From assembly GCA_963701325.1 (NCBI GenBank), contig OY969604.1, forward strand, positions 310,001 through 374,000: a stretch of DNA of 64,000 nucleotides. The letters run 5' to 3'. A program made the translations under genes and the position numbers. The DNA is from Bog-756 sp963701325 (GTDB taxonomy: Bacteria; Actinomycetota; Acidimicrobiia; Acidimicrobiales; RAAP-2). The notes under the pieces were generated by a model that was not told the origin of the DNA, searched no databases, and worked only from the letters and a program-made list of their open reading frames with translations. Numbering within the stretch: the stretch's first letter is position 1; each line of letters begins with the position of its first letter. This document shows, in pieces, positions 54,514 to 62,103 of this stretch.

Positions 54514-55113
54514 GTGCCGCCCGATCGGGATGTCCAAGCTTTCCACGATCGGGCCGAGACCTACGAAGCTGGGTGGAACGGTCGGATGCATCACGACATT
54601 GCCGCCCGGACGGCCGATCTCGCCCTCACCTCCAGCAACCGTGCACGCTGTGTGCTCGATGTCGGTTGCGGAACCGGACTGCTCTTACGGCTGCTCGGCG
54701 CCCGATTGCCCGAAGCGGAATCGCTCGTCGGGATCGATGCCGCCGCTGGGATGATCGCCACGGCGAAATCGATGGCGGATGAACCCCGACTCAGTTTTTC
54801 AGAGGGAGTTGCGGAACATCTGCCTTATCCTGACGAATCGTTCGATCTCGTAGTGAGCACTACGTCCTTCGACCATTGGGAGGACCAGAGTGTGGGACTT
54901 TGTGAATGCGCTCGAGTCCTCAAATCGAGCGGTCAGTTCGTCCTGACCGACCTGTTCTCTCCGTTACTCATTCCCATCTTGCTTGTCGGTCGCCGGGACC
55001 GAGCACGGACAAAGCACCGGGCCGAGGCCCTTTTGAGGGCAGCCGGGTTTCGGACCATGACATGGCACAGCCTCTACAGCCTGATCATCGGCACGGTTGT
55101 GGCGTCGAAGTGA
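54514..55113 (+). CDS. Class I SAM-dependent methyltransferase
   Basis: A 199-residue methyltransferase of the Methyltransf_11 type. The SAM motif is VLDVGCGTGLLLRLLG (residues ~46-61), followed by LVGIDAAAGMIATAK (acidic residue for the ribose) and EHLPYPDESFDLVVSTTSFD. Substrate is unknown. The GTG at 54514 is preferred over the GTG at 54445 because a -10 box lies 6 bases before it and the N-terminus (DVQAFHDRAETYEAGWNGRM) then resembles other family members. It sits between the RCC1 gene and the convergent pheT, within the lower-GC segment. Confidence 0.82.
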   Translation: MPPDRDVQAFHDRAETYEAGWNGRMHHDIAARTADLALTSSNRARCVLDVGCGTGLLLRLLGARLPEAESLVGIDAAAGMIATAKSMADEPRLSFSEGVAEHLPYPDESFDLVVSTTSFDHWEDQSVGLCECARVLKSSGQFVLTDLFSPLLIPILLVGRRDRARTKHRAEALLRAAGFRTMTWHSLYSLIIGTVVASK

Positions 55114-55263
55114 TGCTGCGGGCCTAGCCTTGAAGTGCCGATCCGTGCGCACCTAACTTTCGCGAGCGGCAAGGTCGTCGAGTGGACTGTTCCCGCGCAT
55201 GTGACATGCGCCGGAGTCCGCAGGGACCGGCCTCGGGGCCTCTCTTCGAAGGAGCCCTCCGGC

Positions 55264-57828
55264 TCAGCGAAGGACGGCCCCGTGGTGCTCGACCACCGCC
55301 TCGATGCACCCCGACCTGAGACGGCCGATCTCCTCGTCGGTGAGGGTCCGGTCGGGGGCGCAGAAACGGAGACGGTAGGCCAGGCTGCGCGACCCGTCGG
55401 CGACGCTCGGTCCACGGTAGACGTCGAAGAGGTGGACCGACTCGAGGAGATCCCCTCCGGCGTTCGCCAGGGTGGCCTCGACCGAGCCGGCGGGGACCGG
55501 GTCGGGAACGACGAACGCCAGGTCGATGTCGGAGGAGGGGAACCGGCTCACCGGCACCGACTCGAGCGGCCGGCGCTGCGCCCGTCCGGGGTCGAGCAGC
55601 ACCTCGAGGTCGAGGTCGAGCCAGCCGACCCGCCGGGGGCGTCCGGCAGGACCCACCAGCCCGACGCTCTCCACGACGGTCGGATCGAGCTCACCGAGCA
55701 CCCCGAGCTCGACGGCAAGCCCGTCCGGGGCGTCCGCTCCCGGATCGCAGCGCACGGTCGCCGACCGGTGCTCGTGGAGGACGCGCGTGACCGGTGCCTG
55801 GCGTGGTCCCTGCTCGAGGTGCCATCCGGCCACGCCGAGCGCCTCGGCCAGGATGCGCCACGCGGCGACCGCGGCCCAGGCATCCTCGTCCGCGCCGACG
55901 AAGACCGCAGACAATCGCTCACCCGACGCGGCGGGTGGGCCGTCCGGGGTCGGGAGTTCGGCGAGCCCGAACACCGAGCCGACCTCGAACAGCCGGAGCT
56001 CGTCCTGGCGTCGTTCGACGTTGTAGAGCACCGCCCGCAGCAGACCGGGCGCCATCGAGGACCGCAGGAACCGCTCCGCGTCGACCAGCGGGTTGGCCAC
56101 CTCGACGAACGGCGGGCTGAACCCGACGCCCACCAGATCGGCCTCGGTCACGAAGGTGGGGGTCCACACCTCGGTGGCCCCGAACCCGCACAGGACGTCC
56201 TTCACCAGCCTGCGTTCGCGCTGGTAAGCGGTGAGCCGTCCGGGTTGGGGCCAGGCTGGCTTCCGACGCGGCAGGCGGGCGTAGCCGTAGGTGCGGGCGA
56301 CCTCCTCGGCCAGGTCTGCCTCCCCCATGGGGCTCGGGCGGATGTCGGGCCGGAAGGTCGGGACCACCACGTTCAGCGTCGCGTCGTCCCCGACGGGGGC
56401 CGGCTGATCGGCCTCGATCCCGAGCGGTGCGAGCAGGCCGGCGATCACCGGTGCGGTGAAGTCGGTCCCGAGCAACGCGTTGACCCGGTCCGGACGGACC
56501 GGGACAGTCAGCGGGACCGGCACGTCGCCGACGACGTCGATCACCCCCTTCGCGAGCGCGAGTCCCGGGCCCACGGTCAGAGCCAACAGCTCACAGAAGC
56601 GCTGGGCGGCGAAGTCGATCCCGGCGGGATCACAGCCGCGCTCGAAGCGGGCGGAGGCCTCGGTGCGCAGGTTGAGGCGCTTCGACGTGCGGGCGATGGC
56701 CATGGGCACGAAGAAGGCCGCCTCGAGGAGCACCCGGGTCGTCGAAGGGCCGATCTCCGAAGATGCCCCGCCCATGATCCCGCCGATGCCGACCGGGACG
56801 CCGGCGGCATCACAGATCAGGCAGTCCTGCCCCGTGTCGCCGAGACCCGGGCCGGGCGTACCGAGGGTGCGCTCGACGCCGTCGAGGGTGGTGACCCGCT
56901 CCCCCGGCGCCGCCCGCCGCACCAACAGTCCATTGCCGACCAGCCGGTCGAGATCGTAGGGGTGGGTCGGCTGACCGAGCTCGAGCATCACGTAGTTGGA
57001 GGCGTCGACCACGTTGTTGATCGGTCGCATGCCGGCCGCGCTCAGGCGACGCGACAGCCAGGCCGGGGAGTCGGACACCTCGACCCCTGTCAGGACCCGC
57101 GCGGTGAACCGCGGACACAGCTCGAGATCCTCCACCCGAACCGTGGCCAGCGACCCGATCTCCGGGCCGGGTGGCAGGGGTGCGCCGGCCGGGTGCGGCT
57201 CGCCGTGCGGCACGCTCGCACCCGAGGCAGCCGCGACCACCGCAGCCGTGGCGGGCACGGTGAAGGGGAGCGTCAGCCTCGCTGCAAGGTCCCGTGCCAC
57301 GCCGGAGATGCTCCATGCGTCGGGCCGGTTGGCCTCCACCGAGATGTCGAAGACCACGTCCGGGTCGATGCCCAGCACCTGGAAGAGCCGGTCGCCCGGC
57401 GCCGCTCCCTCCACATCGTTGAGGATCAGGATGCCCTCGTGATCCTCGGACAGGCGGAGCTCGCGACCCGAGCAGAGCATGCCGTTGGAGACGACACCCT
57501 TCAGCTTGCGCCGACCGATCGCCATCCCGCCCGGCAGCGTCGCGCCGACCGGAGCGAGCGGGACGAGGTCGTCCGCGGCGAAATTCCACGCGCCGCACAC
57601 GACCTCCACCGGTGCGGACCCGTCGTCCACCACCACACGTCTGATCTTGTCCGCCCCGTCGATGGGCCCGACCTCGACGACCCGGGCCACGACCACATCG
57701 GCCAGGCCCTCGCCAACCACCTCGATCGCCTCCACGACCAGCCCGAGGTCGTCGAGCGTGGCGGCCAACGTGGCCGCATCGTCCCCGAAGGGGGCGAAGT
57801 CCCGAAGCCAGGATAGGGGAACGCGCAC
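55264..57828 (-). CDS. pheT: Phenylalanine-tRNA ligase beta subunit
   Basis: An 854-residue subunit of the alpha2-beta2 phenylalanyl-tRNA synthetase. The N-terminal tRNA-binding OB domain spans ~40-150 (KLKGVVSNGMLCSGREL), then the B3/B4 editing domain, B5 (near 410-480), and the C-terminal anticodon-binding FDX-ACB domain (VSRFPSSDIDLAFVV to the end, about 765-854). It starts with GTG at 57828, giving VRVPLSWLRDFAP, the family N-terminus. It lies 25 bases after pheS. Length is normal. Confidence 0.96.
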   Translation of the reverse strand: MRVPLSWLRDFAPFGDDAATLAATLDDLGLVVEAIEVVGEGLADVVVARVVEVGPIDGADKIRRVVVDDGSAPVEVVCGAWNFAADDLVPLAPVGATLPGGMAIGRRKLKGVVSNGMLCSGRELRLSEDHEGILILNDVEGAAPGDRLFQVLGIDPDVVFDISVEANRPDAWSISGVARDLAARLTLPFTVPATAAVVAAASGASVPHGEPHPAGAPLPPGPEIGSLATVRVEDLELCPRFTARVLTGVEVSDSPAWLSRRLSAAGMRPINNVVDASNYVMLELGQPTHPYDLDRLVGNGLLVRRAAPGERVTTLDGVERTLGTPGPGLGDTGQDCLICDAAGVPVGIGGIMGGASSEIGPSTTRVLLEAAFFVPMAIARTSKRLNLRTEASARFERGCDPAGIDFAAQRFCELLALTVGPGLALAKGVIDVVGDVPVPLTVPVRPDRVNALLGTDFTAPVIAGLLAPLGIEADQPAPVGDDATLNVVVPTFRPDIRPSPMGEADLAEEVARTYGYARLPRRKPAWPQPGRLTAYQRERRLVKDVLCGFGATEVWTPTFVTEADLVGVGFSPPFVEVANPLVDAERFLRSSMAPGLLRAVLYNVERRQDELRLFEVGSVFGLAELPTPDGPPAASGERLSAVFVGADEDAWAAVAAWRILAEALGVAGWHLEQGPRQAPVTRVLHEHRSATVRCDPGADAPDGLAVELGVLGELDPTVVESVGLVGPAGRPRRVGWLDLDLEVLLDPGRAQRRPLESVPVSRFPSSDIDLAFVVPDPVPAGSVEATLANAGGDLLESVHLFDVYRGPSVADGSRSLAYRLRFCAPDRTLTDEEIGRLRSGCIEAVVEHHGAVLR

Positions 57829-57853
57829 AGCTGTCCTCTCGGGGGAACGCGCC

Positions 57854-58918
57854 TCAGAACTGGCGCAGGAATCGGATGTCGTTTTCGATCAGTGCCCGCA
57901 TGTCGGCGATCTGGTGCCGCATCTGGGCGCAGCGGTCGATCCCGAACCCGAATGCGAACCCGGTCCACTCGCCGGCATCGATCCCTACCGCGGCGAACAC
58001 CGCCGGGTCGACCATGCCGCAGCCGCCGAGCTCGATCCAACCGGTCTGCGAACAGGTCCGGCATCCCGCGCCGTGGCAGATGGTGCAGGTGACCTCGAAC
58101 TCGGCCGAGGGCTCGGTGAAGGGGAAGTAGGCCGGTCGCAACCGGGAGTGGATGTCCGGACCGAAGTAGGCGGTGGTGAAGGTCTCGATCGTCCCCGCCA
58201 GATCGGCAAAGGTGATGCCCACGTCGACGACGAGCCCCTCGATCTGGTGGAAGACCGGAAGGTGCCTCGCGTCGGGGGTGTCCCGCCGGTAGCAGCGGCC
58301 GGGCATGACCGCGTGGATCGGGAGGGTGCCGTCCAGCACCGCCTGCTCCATGAGGTGGATCTGGACGGGCGAGGTGTGGGTCCGCAGGAGGACCGACTCC
58401 GGCTCGCCCAGCTCGAGGTAGAAGGTGTCCCACATGCCGCGGGCCGGGTGGGCCGGGGGGATGTTGAGTGCGCCGAAGTTGTACCAGTCGGTTTCGATCT
58501 CGGGACCTTCGGCCACCTCGAATCCCATCCCCACGAACACGTCCTCGAGTGCGTCCCGGGTCTGGGAGACCAGGTGGAGGTGGCCTCGGGTGGCGGGCCA
58601 GCGGGCACTGCCGGGCACGTACTCGGTCAGGTCCAGACGGGAGGCGGCCATCTCGCCGGCCAGCTCCTCGTACCGGATCTCCTCCTTCCTGCGCTCGAGG
58701 AGCTCCTCGATGGTGGCACGGGCTTCGTGCAGGGTCCGCCCGAGCTCCTTGCGCGCCTCGGGATCGAGCGCCCCGAGACCGCGCGATGCCTCGGCGAGGG
58801 GCGACCGCTTGCCGGACACCGCGACCGCGACCTCGCGGATGTCCTCGGACGTGACCGCTCCGGCAATCGCCTCACGGGCCGCCAGGACCAGGGCGCCGAC
58901 GTCGAGCGGGTGGCTCAT
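57854..58918 (-). CDS. pheS: Phenylalanine-tRNA ligase alpha subunit
   Basis: The catalytic subunit of PheRS, 354 residues. An N-terminal coiled coil (about 40-95, RKELGRTLHEARATIEELL) binds the tRNA. The class II motifs follow: motif 2 in VMPGRCYRRDTPDARH with FHQIEGLVVD, and motif 3 in GFAFGFGIDRCAQMRHQI. The segment CTICHGAGCRTCSQTGW has paired cysteines seen in a subset of bacterial PheS. The ATG overlaps the methyltransferase stop (ATGA). Confidence 0.97.
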   Translation of the reverse strand: MSHPLDVGALVLAAREAIAGAVTSEDIREVAVAVSGKRSPLAEASRGLGALDPEARKELGRTLHEARATIEELLERRKEEIRYEELAGEMAASRLDLTEYVPGSARWPATRGHLHLVSQTRDALEDVFVGMGFEVAEGPEIETDWYNFGALNIPPAHPARGMWDTFYLELGEPESVLLRTHTSPVQIHLMEQAVLDGTLPIHAVMPGRCYRRDTPDARHLPVFHQIEGLVVDVGITFADLAGTIETFTTAYFGPDIHSRLRPAYFPFTEPSAEFEVTCTICHGAGCRTCSQTGWIELGGCGMVDPAVFAAVGIDAGEWTGFAFGFGIDRCAQMRHQIADMRALIENDIRFLRQF

Positions 58919-59787
58919 CTGGGACCCCCCACGCTCCCACCTGCCCGCCCGGCCGGTCCGTCGTCCATGCCGGGCATCGTAGAGCCCGGCGCGCCCGGGC
59001 CCCGCGGAGCACTGGCGGAGCGGTCCGTCCGGCGCTGGCGCAGCGCCTCGAAGCAGAGCACGGCGGCTGCAACGCTCACGTTGAGCGACTCGGCCCGACC
59101 GACCATCGGGACGGTCACACCGGCGTCGAGTACAGCCCCGACCTGCGCGTCGAGGCCGGAGGCCTCGTTGCCGAGCACCAGGGCCACCGGGCGGCGCCAG
59201 TCGAACTCGGCGTAGTCCTGGCCGCCGCTCTTCTCGGCGCCGACAGTCGAGAACCCGCGGGACGCCAGATCGGTCACCACGTCGACAGCGGCGCCGCCGA
59301 CCACCACCGGGACGTGGAACAGCGAGCCGGCCGTCGCACGCACACACTTGGGATTGGTCGGGTCGACCGTTCCGTCGCAGCACACCACCGCATCGGCGCC
59401 CGACGCATCGGCCGTCCGGATGACCGTGCCGACGTTGCCCGGATCCCGCACGTCTGCGCAGACCACCACCAAGGCCGCGCCCTCGAGGTCGTCGAGACCC
59501 GCTGGCTCCCAGCCGACCACCGCGACAACTGGCTGGGGGGTCACCGTCGAGGCGACCCGCTCCATCACCCCCGGGGCCAGGTCGAAGACGCGACCGCCGG
59601 CGGCCAGTGTCCGTCCGGTCACCTCGGCGACCGCCGGGACGTCTGCGCCCTCCGGCGCAACGTACACGGCTTCGACGCGCGCTCCGGCAGCCAGTGCCAC
59701 CATGAGCAGCTCGGCGCCCTCGACGACCAACACCCGCTCGGCGTTGCGCAGGCTGCGCTTGCGCAGGAGCTGGCGAAGTCTCCGCAC
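58915..59787 (-). CDS. SpoU/TrmH-family RNA 2'-O-methyltransferase
   Basis: A 290-residue SPOUT methyltransferase. Motif 1 is DPGNVGTVIRTADASGAD, motif 2 is PVALVLGNEASGL, motif 3 is ESLNVSVAAAVLCFEALRQR; together they form the SAM-binding knot. An N-terminal substrate-binding domain (residues 1-95) resembles TsnR/RlmB-like proteins. The last ~35 residues are a disordered tail. It lies between rplT and pheS, a common actinomycete position for a 23S rRNA methyltransferase, so rRNA is the likeliest target. The exact nucleotide is not known. GTG start at 59787. Confidence 0.9.
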   Translation of the reverse strand: MRRLRQLLRKRSLRNAERVLVVEGAELLMVALAAGARVEAVYVAPEGADVPAVAEVTGRTLAAGGRVFDLAPGVMERVASTVTPQPVVAVVGWEPAGLDDLEGAALVVVCADVRDPGNVGTVIRTADASGADAVVCCDGTVDPTNPKCVRATAGSLFHVPVVVGGAAVDVVTDLASRGFSTVGAEKSGGQDYAEFDWRRPVALVLGNEASGLDAQVGAVLDAGVTVPMVGRAESLNVSVAAAVLCFEALRQRRTDRSASAPRGPGAPGSTMPGMDDGPAGRAGGSVGGPR

Positions 59788-59819
59788 CCGCTGGTGGGTG
59801 ACGGCCAGGCCGGGTTGGG

Positions 59820-60206
59820 TCAGGAACCGGCCTCGGCGATCGGGGAGGCCGCCGCGAGGGCCTCGTTGGCGACCTGCACCAGGGAGGCGAACGCCTCCGG
59901 TTCGGTCACCGCGAGATCGGCCAGGACCTTGCGGTCGACGTCCACCTGTGCGCGGTGCAGCCCGGCGATGAACCGGCTGTAGCTCGTGCCGTGGAGCCGG
60001 GCGGCTGCGTTGATGCGCTGGATCCAGAGCTGGCGGAAGTCTCCCTTCCGGGCGCGGCGGTCCCGGTAGGCGTACTGCATCGAATGCATGACCTGCTCGT
60101 TGGCGGCGCGGAACGAACGGCTCTTGTTGCCGTAGTAGCCCTGTGCCTGCTCGAGGATGGCGCGGTGGTGCTTCTTGGCGTGGACTGCGCCTTTGACTCG
60201 GGCCAT
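59820..60206 (-). CDS. rplT: Ribosomal protein L20
   Basis: A 128-residue 50S protein needed for early large-subunit assembly. The family core is ARVKGAVHAKKHHRAILEQA, GYYGNKSRSFRAANEQVMHS and RDRRARKGDFRQLWIQRINA. An AAAGGAG site lies 7 bases before the ATG. It is preceded by an unusually long 189-base gap after rpmI that holds a hairpin. Confidence 0.97.
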   Translation of the reverse strand: MARVKGAVHAKKHHRAILEQAQGYYGNKSRSFRAANEQVMHSMQYAYRDRRARKGDFRQLWIQRINAAARLHGTSYSRFIAGLHRAQVDVDRKVLADLAVTEPEAFASLVQVANEALAAASPIAEAGS

Positions 60207-60338
60207 GGGAGAACTCCTTTGTCTGAGGGGGCCTTCGGTCTGGGTCTCGGAGCGCTGGCCGTCGCGATCGACCGGTCGGGGGGTAGTGTGCCGGACCGGT
60301 CCGACGGAACAGCGGGTGACGTGACAGCCCGACTCCGG

Positions 60339-60355
60339 GCCCGCAGGGCGGGCCG
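60339..60355 (-). terminator. Hairpin between rpmI and rplT, possible attenuator
   Basis: GGCCCGC and GCGGGCC around a three-base loop form a perfect 7-bp hairpin in the 189-base gap between rpmI and rplT. It could attenuate rplT or mark RNA processing; there is no T tract. Confidence 0.35.
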
Positions 60356-60395
60356 GGTCGAACCGGATACGCGGGTGGGGCAGGTGCGGCGGCCC

Positions 60396-60590
60396 CTACA
60401 TCCCGAGCATGCGCTTGACCTGCCTGGCATCGCCCGGCGCGAAGTCGGTCTCACGGCCGAGTCGTCGCTTGCGCTCGCTCGACTTGTGCTCGAGCAGGTG
60501 CGAGCGGAAGGCCTTGCGGCGACGCAAGCGTCCCGATCCAGTCACCTTGATCCGCTTGCGGGCTCCGCTGTCGGTCTTCATCTTTGGCAT
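60396..60590 (-). CDS. rpmI: Ribosomal protein L35
   Basis: A 64-residue basic protein, PKMKTDSGARKRIKVTGSGR, with the conserved LLEHKSSERKRRLGRE. I chose the ATG at 60590 because the family starts MPKMKT and a GAGAGGG site lies about 9 bases upstream. An ATG three codons earlier (60599) overlaps the infC stop (ATGA) and is possible. Confidence 0.95.
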   Translation of the reverse strand: MPKMKTDSGARKRIKVTGSGRLRRRKAFRSHLLEHKSSERKRRLGRETDFAPGDARQVKRMLGM

Positions 60591-60595
60591 GATCG

Positions 60596-61372
60596 TCATC
60601 CCTCTCGTTGGATCGTCTCGGCGCGCGGGGTGGGATCCCCGACCGCGGCAGTGGTCTGCGCTACGACCCCGGGCGAACGCTCGACGGCATCGGGCACCGT
60701 GTCCGCCGCAGCGGGCGCTTCCGGTGCGCTGGCCACCGGGGGCGGCGCCGGGGCGGGCGCACCGGCGTGCTCGGTCGCGCTGGGGGCGGGTTGGCGGGAC
60801 CCGTCCGCGCCCTTGGAGGAGGCATTCTTGGCCGCTGCCGACTGCTTCGCCCGTTTCTCGGGTGCCAACACCATCACCATGTTCCGTCCGTCGAGTCGTG
60901 GCACCGCTTCCGGCTTCCCCATACCGTCCATCTGCTCGGCGATCCGATCCAGGATCTTCTTGCCCAGTTCCGGATGGAAGACCTCGCGACCACGAAACAT
61001 GATGGTGATCTTGACCTTGTGGCCCTCCTCGAGGAACTTGGCCACCTGGCGGGTCTTGGTGTCGAAGTCGCCGGGGCCGATCTTGGGCCGGTACTTCATC
61101 TCCTTGATCCCGACGTGAACGGCCTTGCGCTTCGATTCCTTGGCTCGCTGGGCTTCGTCGAACTTGTGCTTGCCGAAGTCCATGATCCGGCAGACCGGTG
61201 GATTGGCCCCGGGTGCCACCTCGACGAGATCGAGGTCGAGATCCCGGGCGATGGCCAGTGCCTCGGGCAGGAGCTTGATGCCGAGCTGCTCCCCTTCGGG
61301 GTCTACCAGTCGTACCTCACGGGCACGGATACGGTCGTTGATGCGAGGATCGGTGGTGGTGCTGGTTGCTAT
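60596..61372 (-). CDS. infC: Translation initiation factor IF-3, with an AUA start codon
   Basis: IF-3 of about 258 residues. The family N-terminus RINDRIRAREVRLVDPEGEQ is readable upstream of the first in-frame ATG (61219), so the real start is earlier. A TGA stop lies three codons before the ATA at 61370-61372, and no ATG, GTG or TTG lies between the TGA and RINDRIR. The ATA, with GGGAG nine bases upstream, gives ATSTTTDPRINDR, the expected start. IF-3 disfavours such codons, which is how E. coli infC (AUU) limits itself. The core ends near residue 180 (NMVMVLAPEKR); an Ala/Pro-rich tail of ~70 residues follows. Operon infC-rpmI-rplT. Confidence 0.92.
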   Translation of the reverse strand: MATSTTTDPRINDRIRAREVRLVDPEGEQLGIKLLPEALAIARDLDLDLVEVAPGANPPVCRIMDFGKHKFDEAQRAKESKRKAVHVGIKEMKYRPKIGPGDFDTKTRQVAKFLEEGHKVKITIMFRGREVFHPELGKKILDRIAEQMDGMGKPEAVPRLDGRNMVMVLAPEKRAKQSAAAKNASSKGADGSRQPAPSATEHAGAPAPAPPPVASAPEAPAAADTVPDAVERSPGVVAQTTAAVGDPTPRAETIQREG

Positions 61373-61394
61373 GCGACTTCACTCCCTGTCTACG

Positions 61395-61415
61395 GGTCAC
61401 GGAACCTCCGTGACC
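61395..61415 (-). promoter_or_regulatory. Hairpin in the infC leader
   Basis: GGTCACGGA and TCCGTGACC pair perfectly (9 bp) around a three-base loop, 22 bases before the infC start codon and just upstream of its ribosome site. It may tune infC translation or transcription. The leader as a whole is about 210 bases and contains no gene. Confidence 0.5.
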
Positions 61416-61571
61416 GATGATGAAGGAGCGGAGCCAGCACCGGCGTGCCCGACGGGTGTCGGTTTCCGGCCCGGTAGACCCGGCGCACCGGGGACCAACC
61501 GTCGGTCAGCCACTGTGGCCGGGTGGGGGTTTCGCACCGCGAAGCCCCGCTTCCTCGTCTATCAGTTGCTT

Positions 61572-61577
61572 TAGGCT
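61572..61577 (+). promoter_or_regulatory. -10 element for the leaderless DUF1844 gene
   Basis: TAGGCT ends 7 bases before the GTG at 61585; there is no Shine-Dalgarno sequence. Confidence 0.5.
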
Positions 61578-61584
61578 ATCAGTC

Positions 61585-62103
61585 GTGAGCACGCTCTGGA
61601 CCCCCGACGGCGAACACCCGGTCGGGAGGCCCGCCGCCACGCCCGGCGAGCCCGGCCCGCCGCAGGCGTCCTCCGACCCCCCCGGAGCAGACGACGGGGA
61701 GCTCGGGGAACTAAGCGAGGAGGAGCTCGCCGCCCGGGTGGAGGCCCTGCGCACCGAGCTGGCCAGCTCGCCGGTCGAGGTGGTCGTCGCCAACCACTGC
61801 TACGGCCTCTTCGAGTTGGCCGCGGTCTACCTCTCGCAGCAACCCCCGCTGCTCGACCAGGCCCGTCTGGCCATCGATGCCCTCGGCTGCCTGGTCGACG
61901 GCCTCGGAGGACGGCTCGGCGAAGGCGAGGAGGGATTGCGCGACGGTCTCAGCCAGCTCCGCCTCGCGTACGTGCAGATCGACGGTGCCAAGCGGGCGAC
62001 GGCGGACGTGACCGGGTCGGCGGACGCCGATGGCGACGCGCATCGGGCGGCCTCGGCGCCCGCCGCCAACGGGGATGCGCCGGACACCGACACCTCGGGG
62101 TGA
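61585..62103 (+). CDS. DUF1844 family protein
   Basis: A 172-residue protein. Residues ~45-135 match DUF1844, a small helical family of unknown role that often lies next to infC in actinomycetes: LSEEELAARVEAL, VVVANHCYGLFELAAVYLSQ, ARLAIDALGCLVDGL and LSQLRLAYVQID. The N- and C-terminal parts are Pro/Gly/Ala-rich and probably disordered. It starts with GTG at 61585 and diverges from infC. Its stop overlaps the next gene's start (GTGA). Confidence 0.82.
   Translation: MSTLWTPDGEHPVGRPAATPGEPGPPQASSDPPGADDGELGELSEEELAARVEALRTELASSPVEVVVANHCYGLFELAAVYLSQQPPLLDQARLAIDALGCLVDGLGGRLGEGEEGLRDGLSQLRLAYVQIDGAKRATADVTGSADADGDAHRAASAPAANGDAPDTDTSG

Noticed and set aside
55135..57816. A very long plus-strand open frame (893 codons) opposite pheT
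   Set aside because: It is the antisense shadow of a high-GC gene; pheT on the minus strand has all family motifs.
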